A DNA stretch of 64,000 bases from Bacillota bacterium (GTDB taxonomy: Bacteria > Bacillota > Clostridia > Lachnospirales > Bianqueaceae). A program made the translations under genes and the position numbers. The stretch is taken from positions 1-64,000 of the forward strand of contig JAFRUE010000007.1 in the NCBI GenBank assembly GCA_017441925.1, written 5' to 3'. The notes beneath the pieces are model-generated. The model searched no databases, was not told where the DNA came from, and saw nothing but the letters and a program-made list of their open reading frames with translations. Numbering within the stretch: position 1 is the stretch's first letter; every line of letters begins with the position of its first letter. Shown here piece by piece: positions 36,528 to 44,896 of the stretch.

Positions 36528-37589
36528 ATGTCGAATGTTGATCCGAATTTCCGGCTGCCGAAAGACGTTCCGGCGGGTATGCGTTTCTACCATGCCTATC
36601 AGCCGCCTTTCAGCGTGTACGGTATCGCACCGAATGAAGAAGGTGTGCTGAGCCGCCTGCCGCTGTCTCTTTTGCCGTCAATGAGCGAAGGCGTACAGTA
36701 TCTTGCCTGGCATCTTGCCGGTGCCTGTGTACGGTTCTCAACGGACGCCGGGAAGCTTTGTATCCTCTGGACACTGCGGGAGACCGGCAATATGCCGCAT
36801 TTCGCAGCGAGCGGGCAGAGCGGAATGGAACTGTTTGAAGAAACAGATAGCGGAACCCGGCAGATCAAGACCATCATTCCCGCGATGGACCAGGGGCACG
36901 GTTGTCTTGCCGAGCAGAGCACTCCGGTCGATCTCCCCGGCGGAATGCGGCATTATGTGTTGTATCTGCCCCTGTATAACGGCCTTAAGGATCTTAGGAT
37001 CGGCCTTCCCGAGGAGGCGGCACTGCAGCCGGGCCGGACGCCCAGGATCACAAAGCCTGTCGTTTTCTACGGGTCATCCATTACGCAGGGAGGATGCGTC
37101 AGCAAAGCCGGTTCCTGCTATACGACGCTCTTGTGCCGCCGTCTGGATGCTGCAGAGCTGAATCTTGGTTTCTCCGGCAACGCGAAAGGCGAAACAGCCG
37201 TGGCACAGTACATCGCTTCACTTCTTATGAGTGTTTTCGTGATGGATTATGACCATAACGCTCCGACGCCGGAGCATCTGCGGCAGACACATGCGGCGTT
37301 CTACCGCATTATCCGCGAGGCACAGCCGGATCTGCCTATCGTAATGGTCAGTAAGCCGGATTTTGACAAATTCCCTGAAGACAGTACGGTCCGCCGCGGG
37401 ATCATCCGGCAGACTTATGAAGAAGCGATTGCCGGCGGCGACAAAAATGTCTATTTCATCGACGGCGAAACACTCTTCGGCGAAAGGGACCGTGATATGT
37501 GTACGGTGGACGGCACGCATCCGAACGATCTTGGATTCCTGCGGATGGCGGATCATCTGGAGCCGCTGCTGCGAAGCCTGCTGTATTGA
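36528..37589 (+). CDS. SGNH/GDSL-family hydrolase
   Basis: A 353-residue protein with a beta-rich N-terminal domain (about 1-175) and a C-terminal SGNH hydrolase domain. The catalytic Ser is in VVFYGSSITQGG, Gly/Asn in LNLGFSGNAKGE, and Asp/His in TVDGTHPNDLGFLRMAD. No signal peptide is visible, so it is probably cytoplasmic and may deacylate sugars or esters. ATG 36528 follows AAAAGGAGCG. It stands alone between tRNA-Ala and the convergent cysK-cymR operon. Confidence 0.85.
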   Translation: MSNVDPNFRLPKDVPAGMRFYHAYQPPFSVYGIAPNEEGVLSRLPLSLLPSMSEGVQYLAWHLAGACVRFSTDAGKLCILWTLRETGNMPHFAASGQSGMELFEETDSGTRQIKTIIPAMDQGHGCLAEQSTPVDLPGGMRHYVLYLPLYNGLKDLRIGLPEEAALQPGRTPRITKPVVFYGSSITQGGCVSKAGSCYTTLLCRRLDAAELNLGFSGNAKGETAVAQYIASLLMSVFVMDYDHNAPTPEHLRQTHAAFYRIIREAQPDLPIVMVSKPDFDKFPEDSTVRRGIIRQTYEEAIAGGDKNVYFIDGETLFGERDRDMCTVDGTHPNDLGFLRMADHLEPLLRSLLY

Positions 37590-37623
37590 CTCTGCTGTAT
37601 TAACGGAAAACATCGTTCAGACG

Positions 37624-37660
37624 TAAAAAGAAACCTTGTTCAGCAATGGACAAGGTTTCC
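37624..37660 (-). terminator. Terminator of the cysK-cymR operon
   Basis: GAAACCTTGT / ACAAGGTTTC stem (37630-37639 / 37650-37659). Read on the minus strand it is followed by TTTTTAC. Confidence 0.75.
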
Positions 37661-37676
37661 TGCAGTTTAGGCTGAT

Positions 37677-38111
37677 TTATTCTGTGACCGGCGGCTGCTT
37701 CATATCCGGAGCCTGCATCAGATCCGCGATGGTCACGCTGTCAAGATATTCGCTGATCCGGCGGTTCAGTTCCGTCCACATCGGAAGCGTGCGGCAGTAC
37801 GCATTGCGGCCGCATTCCGCCGCGTCAGTCTGAAGACAGGCTACCGGAGCGATATCACCTTCTGTAAGGCGCAGGATCTCACCGACCCTGTATTCAGACG
37901 GATCATGGGAGAGCCGGTAACCGCCGCCTTTTCCGTGACTGCTCTCGACGAGATCGTGAGAGACCAGGACGGGCATGATCTTCTCCATATATTTCAGAGA
38001 GATCTCCTGACGGGCCGCGACGTCTTTCATGGCGATATACTCACCATGGCTGTTCTCAGCGATATCGATCAGGACCCGCAGTGCGTAACGGCCCTTTGTT
38101 GAGGATACCAT
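37677..38111 (-). CDS. cymR: Rrf2-family transcriptional regulator, CymR-like
   Basis: A 144-residue Rrf2 winged-helix protein: MVSSTKGRYALRVLIDIAENS, DVAARQEISLKYMEKIM and HGKGGGYRLS are the family hallmarks. The region that would bind a [2Fe-2S] cluster in IscR holds CLQTDAAECGRNAYC, so cluster binding is possible. ATG 38111 is chosen; the longer frame runs into cysK. It begins 10 bp after cysK. In Firmicutes, CymR represses sulfur genes together with CysK as its cysteine-status partner, so this pairing supports a CymR role. A nearby inverted repeat is its likely target. Confidence 0.82.
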   Translation of the reverse strand: MVSSTKGRYALRVLIDIAENSHGEYIAMKDVAARQEISLKYMEKIMPVLVSHDLVESSHGKGGGYRLSHDPSEYRVGEILRLTEGDIAPVACLQTDAAECGRNAYCRTLPMWTELNRRISEYLDSVTIADLMQAPDMKQPPVTE

Positions 38112-38121
38112 AAGGGACAGA

Positions 38122-39054
38122 TCAGTCCGCGAAAAGCGGGGTGGACAGATAGCGGTCGCCTGTATCCGGCAGCAGCACGACGATGGTCTTGCCCTTGTTT
38201 TCCGGACGCTTTGCGAGCTCGATCGCGGCATAGGCAGCAGCGCCGGAAGAGATCCCGACGAGGACGCCCTCAAGCTGTCCGATACGCTTGCCTACAGCAA
38301 AAGCGTCTTCATTGGAAACAGCGATGACTTCGTCATAGACCTTTGTATTGAGCACTTCGGGGACAAATCCTGCGCCGATGCCCTGGATCTTATGCGCTCC
38401 CGGGACGCCTGTAGAGAGTACGGCAGAGGAGGCTGGCTCGACAGCTACGACCTTTACAGCCGGATTCCGGCTTTTGAGGTATTCGCCGACACCGGTAATG
38501 GTACCGCCGGTACCGACTCCCGCGACAAAGATATCGACCGTACCGTCCGTGTCCTGCCAGATCTCGGGACCAGTAGTGCTTCTGTGAACAGCCGGATTCG
38601 CGGGATTGACAAACTGGCCGGGAATAAAGCTGTTCGGGATCTGTGCGGCAAGTTCATTCGCCTTGGCGATCGCGCCTTTCATACCGGCCGCGCCGTCAGA
38701 AAGGACAAGCTCCGCACCGTAGGCCTTCATCAGCTGGCGGCGCTCTACGCTCATGGTTTCGGGCATAGTGATGATGATACGGTATCCTCTGGCTGCCGCG
38801 ACGGAAGCAAGACCGATGCCGGTATTGCCGGAAGTCGGCTCGATAATGACGGAATCAGGCTTCAGCAGGCCCTTGGCCTCTGCGTCATCGATCATGGCCT
38901 TAGCGATACGGTCCTTGACAGATCCGGCCGGATTGAAATACTCCAGTTTTGCCAGAAGAGTTGCCTCCAGTTTCTCGCTCTGCTCGATATGTGAGAGTTC
39001 AAGCAGAGGGGTGTTGCCGATCAGCTGATCCGCGGATGTATACACTTTTTTCAT
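38122..39054 (-). CDS. cysK: Cysteine synthase (O-acetylserine sulfhydrylase) CysK
   Basis: PLP enzyme making cysteine from O-acetylserine and sulfide. The 310-residue protein has the PLP lysine in [15 protein letters not shown] (near 46), the substrate loop [16 protein letters not shown], the phosphate-binding [12 protein letters not shown] and the Ser/Gly loop [12 protein letters not shown]. The open reading begins [20 protein letters not shown] after AAAGGAGG. It is cotranscribed with the CymR-like regulator. The C-terminus ends [13 protein letters not shown], typical of CysK. Confidence 0.95.
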   Translation of the reverse strand: MKKVYTSADQLIGNTPLLELSHIEQSEKLEATLLAKLEYFNPAGSVKDRIAKAMIDDAEAKGLLKPDSVIIEPTSGNTGIGLASVAAARGYRIIITMPETMSVERRQLMKAYGAELVLSDGAAGMKGAIAKANELAAQIPNSFIPGQFVNPANPAVHRSTTGPEIWQDTDGTVDIFVAGVGTGGTITGVGEYLKSRNPAVKVVAVEPASSAVLSTGVPGAHKIQGIGAGFVPEVLNTKVYDEVIAVSNEDAFAVGKRIGQLEGVLVGISSGAAAYAAIELAKRPENKGKTIVVLLPDTGDRYLSTPLFAD

Positions 39055-39079
39055 GTTTGTTTCCTCCTTTTTATATTCT

Positions 39080-39098
39080 ACCTACCAAAGTGGTAGGT
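39080..39098. promoter_or_regulatory. Candidate CymR/Rrf2 operator
   Basis: Perfect inverted repeat ACCTACCA-AAG-TGGTAGGT of 19 bp. It begins 3 bp downstream of the cysK -10 element and covers the transcription start, an ideal repressor position. Confidence 0.65.
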
Positions 39099-39100
39099 TA

Positions 39101-39129
39101 ATTATATCACGGGTGCAGCAGCCTGTCAA
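39101..39129 (-). promoter_or_regulatory. Promoter of cysK-cymR
   Basis: On the minus strand: consensus -35 TTGACA (39124-39129), 17-bp spacer, -10 TATAAT (39101-39106). Confidence 0.85.
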
Positions 39130-39152
39130 GCGTTATTTTCTTATATGTTGTA

Positions 39153-39181
39153 TTGTTTTTATTCAGACGTTTTGTTATAAT
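39153..39181 (+). promoter_or_regulatory. Promoter of the small membrane protein gene
   Basis: -35 TTGTTT at 39153-39158, 17-bp spacer, -10 TATAAT at 39176-39181. Confidence 0.6.
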
Positions 39182-39236
39182 ACTGGTATAGATATGGAGC
39201 TCTTTCAAAATACAACTGACACAGAGAGGATAGATT

Positions 39237-39893
39237 ATGGAAAACGAAAACAACGATGTCGTTCTGAAGGGGGAAAAAGTCACGGAGAATATCTGGCTCT
39301 GTCCGGACGGCGTGTACCGCTGGACGTATGAGTTTGATATGCGGCGCAATCCTATGATCCTGTTTACTGTGCTGAAAGTCATGGCGATAGCCTGGAGCGT
39401 CGTATATCTGTTTACGCTGGCTATTGACCTTTTTGGCGGAAATATTCACAGTTTGGGGGATTTCTGGAATTCATCCAAGCTCTTTGTGATAATGGCAGGT
39501 ATTGTCCTGGTGCTCAGCCTTGTCTCCTATGTGATCCTGGCAGCGCTTTACGGATGGAAATATCAGGTGCTGTTTGAGATGACAGATACTTCCGTGACGC
39601 ATATCCAGATGCCGAAGCAGTTCAAAAAGACGGAAGCGATCGGCTGGCTTACGATGCTTGCGGGCGTGGCCGCAAAGAAGCCGTATATGGTCGGACTGGG
39701 GCTGAACGTTGCCGCAAAGAATTCGAGTACGTCCGAATTCAAAAATGTCGAGACCGTCAAGGTCCGCCGCAAGAGGAATACCATTCACGTGAACCAGCTG
39801 CTTGATAAGAATCAGGTCTACGCAGAGGACGCGGACTTTGATTTCGTCGAGAAGTTTATTACCGAGCGCTGCACGAAGGCCAAATTCAAATAA
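39237..39893 (+). CDS. Small membrane protein of unknown function
   Basis: A 218-residue protein with two hydrophobic segments, near 40-63 (ILFTVLKVMAIAWSVVYLF) and 83-107 (LFVIMAGIVLVLSLVSYVIL), and soluble flanks. The C-terminal domain (about 110-218) looks like a PH-like or bPH-type fold: strands such as WKYQVLFEMTDTSVTHIQMP followed by KNVETVKVRRKRNTIHV. I do not recognise a function. RBS GAGAGG. It stands alone and faces a bidirectional terminator. Confidence 0.7.
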   Translation: MENENNDVVLKGEKVTENIWLCPDGVYRWTYEFDMRRNPMILFTVLKVMAIAWSVVYLFTLAIDLFGGNIHSLGDFWNSSKLFVIMAGIVLVLSLVSYVILAALYGWKYQVLFEMTDTSVTHIQMPKQFKKTEAIGWLTMLAGVAAKKPYMVGLGLNVAAKNSSTSEFKNVETVKVRRKRNTIHVNQLLDKNQVYAEDADFDFVEKFITERCTKAKFK

Positions 39894-39941
39894 AACGGCC
39901 GGACCGCAGACCGGCGATCCTGCGAGAGCTCAGGTAAAACA

Positions 39942-39978
39942 AAATCCCTTGTACTGCCTTGGGGCAGGACAAGGGATT
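39942..39978. terminator. Bidirectional terminator
   Basis: AATCCCTTGTACTGCC / GGCAGGACAAGGGATT stem, with T-rich flank on the minus strand (TTTTGTTTT). It separates the membrane protein gene from the amidohydrolase gene. Confidence 0.75.
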
Positions 39979-39984
39979 ATTCTG

Positions 39985-40797
39985 TTAAGGCATTATTCCG
40001 AATACCTTCTCGGCGGTCAGACTGAAGATCTGCGTAAGCTCATCGTCGGTCAATCCGAGAGAAAGGACGGTATCGATCTCGCTCTTCGGACCCCACATCG
40101 GGAAATCCGTCCCGAACATGACGTGATCCGCGCCGTACTCACGGGTGATCGCGAGCGCGGATTCTTTTGACAGATAGGGGAGAGAAGATGAGCAGTCGAC
40201 GTAGAAATTGGGGATGCCCTTATAGACTTTGACGGCGTCCTCCCAGATTGACCAGCCGCCGAAATGCGCGCCGATAAAAGTCAGATCCGGGTATTTCTCC
40301 AGCAGAGGCAGGATCCGGTTCGGATTTGACATATCGTACCGGCGGTCGCCTGTGTGAAGCAGAACCGGCAGACCGGCCTTTTCACACTGTTTATAGATCT
40401 CGAGATAGCCCGGATCGTCGGCAGCGAAGCCCTGGATATCCGGATGCATCTTGACGCCGTGCAGTCCGAGCGACAGGATATCCTCAACATCGCCGGCGAT
40501 ATCTTCGCTGCGGGGATGCAGAGCGCCGAGCCCGGTCAGCCTGTCCGGATGAGCAGCAGCAGATTCTGCGATAAAACGGTTGATGCTGCGGACCTGATGC
40601 GGGGTCGTGGCGACGGACTGTACGATGAAACGGTCGATCCCTGCAGCCACGCCTTCCGTGATCAGGCCGTTTACCGTGCCGTCCCCGACGGAATGCTCGC
40701 CGTAGAAATCATCTGTCCCCTGGACTGCACGGGCCGCGATCTTATCGGGGAAAATATGGCAGTGCGCGTCGTAGGCTTTGTATTTTCCGAGGATCAT
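39985..40797 (-). CDS. Amidohydrolase-2 family protein
   Basis: A 270-residue TIM-barrel metal-dependent hydrolase. It begins with YDAHCHIFPDKIA, the first-strand HxH motif, and shows HPDIQGF (with the lysine in GVKMHPDIQG), LLHTGD, IGAHFGG and MFGTDFPMWGP with the conserved Asp. This matches the amidohydrolase-2 (ACMSD/decarboxylase-like) group, in which reactions include hydrolysis and decarboxylation. The start overlaps the stop of the TIM-AMP ligase fusion (ATGA), so it is translationally coupled to it and probably shares its pathway. The substrate is unknown. Confidence 0.82.
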   Translation of the reverse strand: MILGKYKAYDAHCHIFPDKIAARAVQGTDDFYGEHSVGDGTVNGLITEGVAAGIDRFIVQSVATTPHQVRSINRFIAESAAAHPDRLTGLGALHPRSEDIAGDVEDILSLGLHGVKMHPDIQGFAADDPGYLEIYKQCEKAGLPVLLHTGDRRYDMSNPNRILPLLEKYPDLTFIGAHFGGWSIWEDAVKVYKGIPNFYVDCSSSLPYLSKESALAITREYGADHVMFGTDFPMWGPKSEIDTVLSLGLTDDELTQIFSLTAEKVFGIMP

Positions 40798-43316
40798 CAG
40801 GCAGTCACGACTTTCGCGGCCTTCTGCAGACCGAGTTTTTCGATCGCGTCTTCACGCATCTTGTATTTCTGGATCTTACCGGCGGCGTTCATCGGGAAAC
40901 TGTCGACAAATTCCACATAGCGCGGGACTTTGTGACGGGCCATATGCGCGTTGACGTAAGCTTTCATCTCGTCCTCGGTCATCGTCTCACCCTCTTTGAG
41001 GATGACACAGGCCATGATCTCTTCGCCGTACTGTTCGCTCGGCACGCCGATGACCTGTACATCGCTGACCTTCGGATGAGTGTAGATGAATTCCTCAATT
41101 TCCTTGGGATAGATATTCTCGCCGCCGCGGATGATCATATCCTTAAGACGGCCTGTAATGCGGTAATATCCGTCCGGTGTACGGGCGGCCAGATCGCCTG
41201 TGTGCAGCCAGCCGTCCTTGTCGATCGCGGCTGCAGTGGCCTTAGGCATCTTATAATAACCCTTCATGATATTATAACCGCGCGCGACGAATTCGCCGGT
41301 CACTTCGTCGGGACATTCTTCGCCGGTCTCCGGATCGATGATCTTGCACTCGACCTCAGGCAGGGCTTTGCCGACGGTATTGACACGTTTCTCGATCGAA
41401 TCGTTGATCGAGCTCATCGTGCAGCCGGGGGACGCTTCCGTCTGACCGTACGTGATAACGATCTCGCTCATGTGCATCTTATCGACGACGTCCTGCATGA
41501 CCGCGACCGGACAGGGGCTTCCTGCCATAATACCGGTCCGCATGTAGGAGAAATCGGTCTTCTCAAAGTCCGGATTCTCGAGCATGGAGATGAACATGGT
41601 CGGGACGCCGTGGAAAGCCGTAATGTGCTCAGAATTGATACAGGCAAGAGCCGGCTTTGGCGAGAAATACGGCAGCGGATAAAGCGTCGCGCCATGCGTC
41701 ATGGAAGCGGTCATCGCGAGCACCATGCCGAAACAGTGGAACATCGGGACCTGGATCATCATGCGGTCCGCCGTCGAAAGCTCCATGCAGTCGCCGATGC
41801 ATTTGCCGTTGTTGACGACGTTATAATGCGTCAGCATAACACCCTTGGGGAACCCGGTCGTACCGGAAGTATACTGCATATTGCAGACGTCGTCTTTATC
41901 GACCGCGGCAGCCATCGCTTCGACCTGTGCCGGAGCGACCATACGGCCGCGCTCGAGCGCTTCATTCCAGGTCAGACAGCCTTTCTGACGGAATCCGACC
42001 GTAATGATGTTGCGAAGGAAAGGCAGCCGTTTGCTGTGAAGCGGGGAGCCGTTCGGCGTATCGGCAAGCTCGGGACAGAGCTCAGCCATGATCTCGGAAT
42101 AATGCGCGTCGCGGAAGCCTTCAATCATGACCAGCGTATGGGTATCCGACTGGCGGAGCAGATATTCGGCTTCGTGGATCTTATAGGCCGTATTCATCGT
42201 AACGAGAACCGCGCCGATTTTGGTGGTGGCCCAGAACGTTATATACCACTGCGGGAGATTGGTCGCCCAGATCGCAACATGAGAACCGGCCTTGACGCCA
42301 AGCGCGATCAGACTGCGCGCGAAAGCGTCGACATCGTCTCTGAATTCGCTGTAGGTACGCGTATAGTCAAGTGTTGTATACTTGAAAGCGTACTGATCGG
42401 GGAATTCCTCGACCATGCGGTCCAGGACCTGCGGGAAGGTCTCGTCGATCAGCAGATCTTTCTTCCAGACATAGCGTCCGGTATGAGCGCGGTTGTAATA
42501 GAGCGAAGAAGCCGCGCGGGAAGTGTCCCCGTACTGGCTGATAAAGCTGACGAAATGCGAGAAGATGATCTCCATGTCGTCGAGCTCGGGCATCCAGGCG
42601 GGATCCCACTCCAGTGAGAAGAACCCGTCATAGTTCAGAGAGCGGAGGGCGCCCATCATATCATCAATTGGCATTTCACCCTCGCCGATCAGGCAGAAAC
42701 GGGTCGGATTCTCCGGATTGCCGGTCCGTACCGCGTCCTTTACATGGACGTGGCGGATGTACGCGCCGAGATTCTCGACCGTCTTGTCAGGCGTCTCTCC
42801 GGCGATAAAATACGGAGAATACAGATCCCACAGCGCGGCAAGATCGTCGCAGGCATAGCTGTCCAGCAGATCACGCAGCGCGGCCGTATCGCTGTAGATG
42901 CCGTTCGTCTCCATCAGGAGCGTGATCTTAGCGGCACGTGCATCGGGCAGGACCGTGTCCAGAACGGTGCGGACAGTTTCTTCCGTCCCGTGGATCGCGT
43001 GCAGCCTGACATATGGAATATGCAGGGTATGCGCGATCCTGATGCAATGGCGGATCTCTTCCAGATTGGAATCCATCGTCGCCGGATCAGCCGGATCACA
43101 GATCGTATCCAGACAGGGCAGTTCCAGTTTGATCTCATAGAGCCTTCGCAGGGTCGCCGCGTAGGTGTAATCCTGGAATGCGCCGTCCTTATCGGTAAAA
43201 AGCGGATTATGGATATTGTGCAGCTCAATGCCCTCGAAATGCAGCTCGCGGGCGGTAAAGCAGAGTTCTTCAAAACTCAGACCGTGCCATCCTTTGGTGG
43301 AAAATGAAAGCTTCAT
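40797..43316 (-). CDS. Fusion: xylose-isomerase-like TIM barrel plus AMP-forming acyl-CoA synthetase
   Basis: An 839-residue two-domain protein. Residues 1 to about 265 form a sugar phosphate isomerase/AP endonuclease-2-type TIM barrel, with FEGIELHNIHN, ETNG, VHVKDAVRTG and FFSLEWDPAW carrying the usual His/Glu metal-site residues. From about 290 on is a complete acyl-CoA synthetase: MQYTSGTTGFPKGVML (about 479-494), YGQTEASPG, GWLHTGDLAAR, GRLKDMIIRGGENIYP and the C-terminal lysine in AAGKIQKYKMR. The ligase half is FadD/AcsF-like. It follows the LeuA-like gene by 3 bp. The barrel's substrate and its reason for being joined to a ligase are unclear. Confidence 0.85.
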   Translation of the reverse strand: MKLSFSTKGWHGLSFEELCFTARELHFEGIELHNIHNPLFTDKDGAFQDYTYAATLRRLYEIKLELPCLDTICDPADPATMDSNLEEIRHCIRIAHTLHIPYVRLHAIHGTEETVRTVLDTVLPDARAAKITLLMETNGIYSDTAALRDLLDSYACDDLAALWDLYSPYFIAGETPDKTVENLGAYIRHVHVKDAVRTGNPENPTRFCLIGEGEMPIDDMMGALRSLNYDGFFSLEWDPAWMPELDDMEIIFSHFVSFISQYGDTSRAASSLYYNRAHTGRYVWKKDLLIDETFPQVLDRMVEEFPDQYAFKYTTLDYTRTYSEFRDDVDAFARSLIALGVKAGSHVAIWATNLPQWYITFWATTKIGAVLVTMNTAYKIHEAEYLLRQSDTHTLVMIEGFRDAHYSEIMAELCPELADTPNGSPLHSKRLPFLRNIITVGFRQKGCLTWNEALERGRMVAPAQVEAMAAAVDKDDVCNMQYTSGTTGFPKGVMLTHYNVVNNGKCIGDCMELSTADRMMIQVPMFHCFGMVLAMTASMTHGATLYPLPYFSPKPALACINSEHITAFHGVPTMFISMLENPDFEKTDFSYMRTGIMAGSPCPVAVMQDVVDKMHMSEIVITYGQTEASPGCTMSSINDSIEKRVNTVGKALPEVECKIIDPETGEECPDEVTGEFVARGYNIMKGYYKMPKATAAAIDKDGWLHTGDLAARTPDGYYRITGRLKDMIIRGGENIYPKEIEEFIYTHPKVSDVQVIGVPSEQYGEEIMACVILKEGETMTEDEMKAYVNAHMARHKVPRYVEFVDSFPMNAAGKIQKYKMREDAIEKLGLQKAAKVVTA

Positions 43317-43319
43317 TCT

Positions 43320-44711
43320 TTACACCTCCCCGTAGATGATTTTGTTGACCGCGTTCAGATAAGCGCGGATACCGGCTCCGATGATATCGGTCGAAATACC
43401 GTTGCCGGAGTAGAGTTTACCGCCGGCACGCAGTCTGACAAGCGCGTTTCCGACAGCTTCCTTGCCCTCGGTAACGGACTGGATCTGGAAATCATCCATC
43501 TCGAAGGAACGTCTGATGATCTGCTCAAACGCGAGGATCGCGGCATCGATCGGACCGTCTCCGATGGAAATTCCCCTAAGGATCTCTCCGTTCTTCTGCA
43601 GAGTGATCTGCGCGGAAGCCGGGAAAATGTTCGCGGAATTGATAACGTAATCGACAAGCGTATAAGTCGGGGGGACCTGCAGCGCCGTACTGGCGACGAT
43701 CGCCTCAAGATCCTTGGCTCCGACCTTCTTGTTGGCGGCAACGCGGCGGAATTCCTCCAGAACGTTGTTCATGTCTTCATCGGACAGATCATATCCGAGA
43801 CGGCTGATGGCCGCGGCGACGTCATTGGGATCAGCGTGTTCGTCGAGCTGGAAGCTGCCGTCGTCCGCTGCTAACGCGGCGGAGATCTCCGGGCGGCGTC
43901 CGCCGAGGATCCACGCGATCCGGGAAGTCAGTCTCTTCAGCTCGGTATAATGCAGTCCGGACGCAAGACTTATATCATTCCCGCGGTTCTTCAGAATGTC
44001 GCCGAATGTTTCGAGGGAGGTCAGGTCATCGCTGACGGAGGTCTTAACAATGGAAAGAGCGGGGCAGGCAGTGTCCTTTACGGAAAGTACCGCTGCAGCC
44101 GTGGCAAGTCCGTTCTTGTTAACGCAGCTGACGCCGACATTGACAGAGTAGGAAGCGAGACGCTCCGCACAGTCAGCGGCAAGCACGGCGATCTCATCCG
44201 GCAGAAGCCCGACAAGATCCGAAACCGTTACACAGTCCGCACCGGCTTTGCAGGCGGTTTCCAGCATATCCAGCAGGAAATCGCGCTCTGCACGGGTCGC
44301 GTCCTCGGCAAAGAACTCGACCTCGAAGCCCTTAGCCTTGGCGGTGCTGACAAGATTTGTGATATAATCGGCCATCTTAGGCGCTTTAACATGGCATACA
44401 TATTCCATCATACCGGCAGACAGCGGGACTTCGACCCGCAGGACCGGATGGGCAGCCACGGAAAGAGCGGAAAAAGCATTCTCGATTCCGTCCGCATCAA
44501 GCCCTGTTGCGACGGAAATGCGGCAATTCTTGGCAAATGCGCTGATCGTACGGACCAATAGTCCGTCCGCGGCAGGATCGGAAACGGCAGGTAGTTCTAG
44601 CGTATCGATGCCGGTACGGGCGAGTAGTCTGGCCGTCTCCAGCTTTTCACGGAAACTGCAGTAAGATTCCGCAATGCATAAAGTTCTGTCATCGATGCGC
44701 AGTGTCTTCAT
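43320..44711 (-). CDS. LeuA-like protein lacking catalytic motifs (putative pseudoenzyme)
   Basis: A 463-residue protein with an HMGL-like TIM barrel (about 1-280) and an apparently intact LeuA dimerisation/allosteric domain (about 335-463: GDGPIDAA, GKEAVGNALVRL, GISTDIIGAGIRAYLNAVN). The barrel aligns with 2-isopropylmalate synthase but has lost its chemistry. The usual TTLRDGEQ is RTLCIAES here, so the catalytic Arg and metal-ligand Asp are gone. The HxHND segment is SCVNKN, so both metal His are gone, and NGIGERAGN is unrecognisable. It is therefore unlikely to make isopropylmalate. The regulatory domain suggests a leucine- or isoleucine-binding role. ATG 44711 follows AAAGGAGGAG. Confidence 0.75.
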   Translation of the reverse strand: MKTLRIDDRTLCIAESYCSFREKLETARLLARTGIDTLELPAVSDPAADGLLVRTISAFAKNCRISVATGLDADGIENAFSALSVAAHPVLRVEVPLSAGMMEYVCHVKAPKMADYITNLVSTAKAKGFEVEFFAEDATRAERDFLLDMLETACKAGADCVTVSDLVGLLPDEIAVLAADCAERLASYSVNVGVSCVNKNGLATAAAVLSVKDTACPALSIVKTSVSDDLTSLETFGDILKNRGNDISLASGLHYTELKRLTSRIAWILGGRRPEISAALAADDGSFQLDEHADPNDVAAAISRLGYDLSDEDMNNVLEEFRRVAANKKVGAKDLEAIVASTALQVPPTYTLVDYVINSANIFPASAQITLQKNGEILRGISIGDGPIDAAILAFEQIIRRSFEMDDFQIQSVTEGKEAVGNALVRLRAGGKLYSGNGISTDIIGAGIRAYLNAVNKIIYGEV

Positions 44712-44781
44712 TTCGAACTCCTCCTTTAAGTGATCAGGCCGACATACCGGCCGGCTTCCCATTAAACAATGGTTAGCAGAT

Positions 44782-44810
44782 ATTCTATCATTCACGGGAA
44801 AGCTTGTCAA
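44782..44810 (-). promoter_or_regulatory. Promoter of the LeuA-like / TIM-ligase / amidohydrolase operon
   Basis: On the minus strand: -35 TTGACA (44805-44810), 17-bp spacer, -10 TAGAAT (44782-44787). It is divergent from the T-box 1 promoter about 50 bp away. Confidence 0.75.
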
Positions 44811-44861
44811 GAGACTGAGAAAATATGCGGCACAATTTAATAAAATTTTTTCGGCAAATGC

Positions 44862-44890
44862 TTGACAACAGATAAAGGGAGTGCTATACT
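44862..44890 (+). promoter_or_regulatory. Promoter of T-box 1 transcript
   Basis: -35 TTGACA at 44862-44867, 17-bp spacer, -10 TATACT at 44885-44890. Confidence 0.85.
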
Positions 44891-44896
44891 GTCACA

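Noticed and set aside
43320..44711. Functional 2-isopropylmalate or citramalate synthase
   Set aside because: The metal-binding and catalytic motifs are missing, despite good similarity in the C-terminal regulatory domain.
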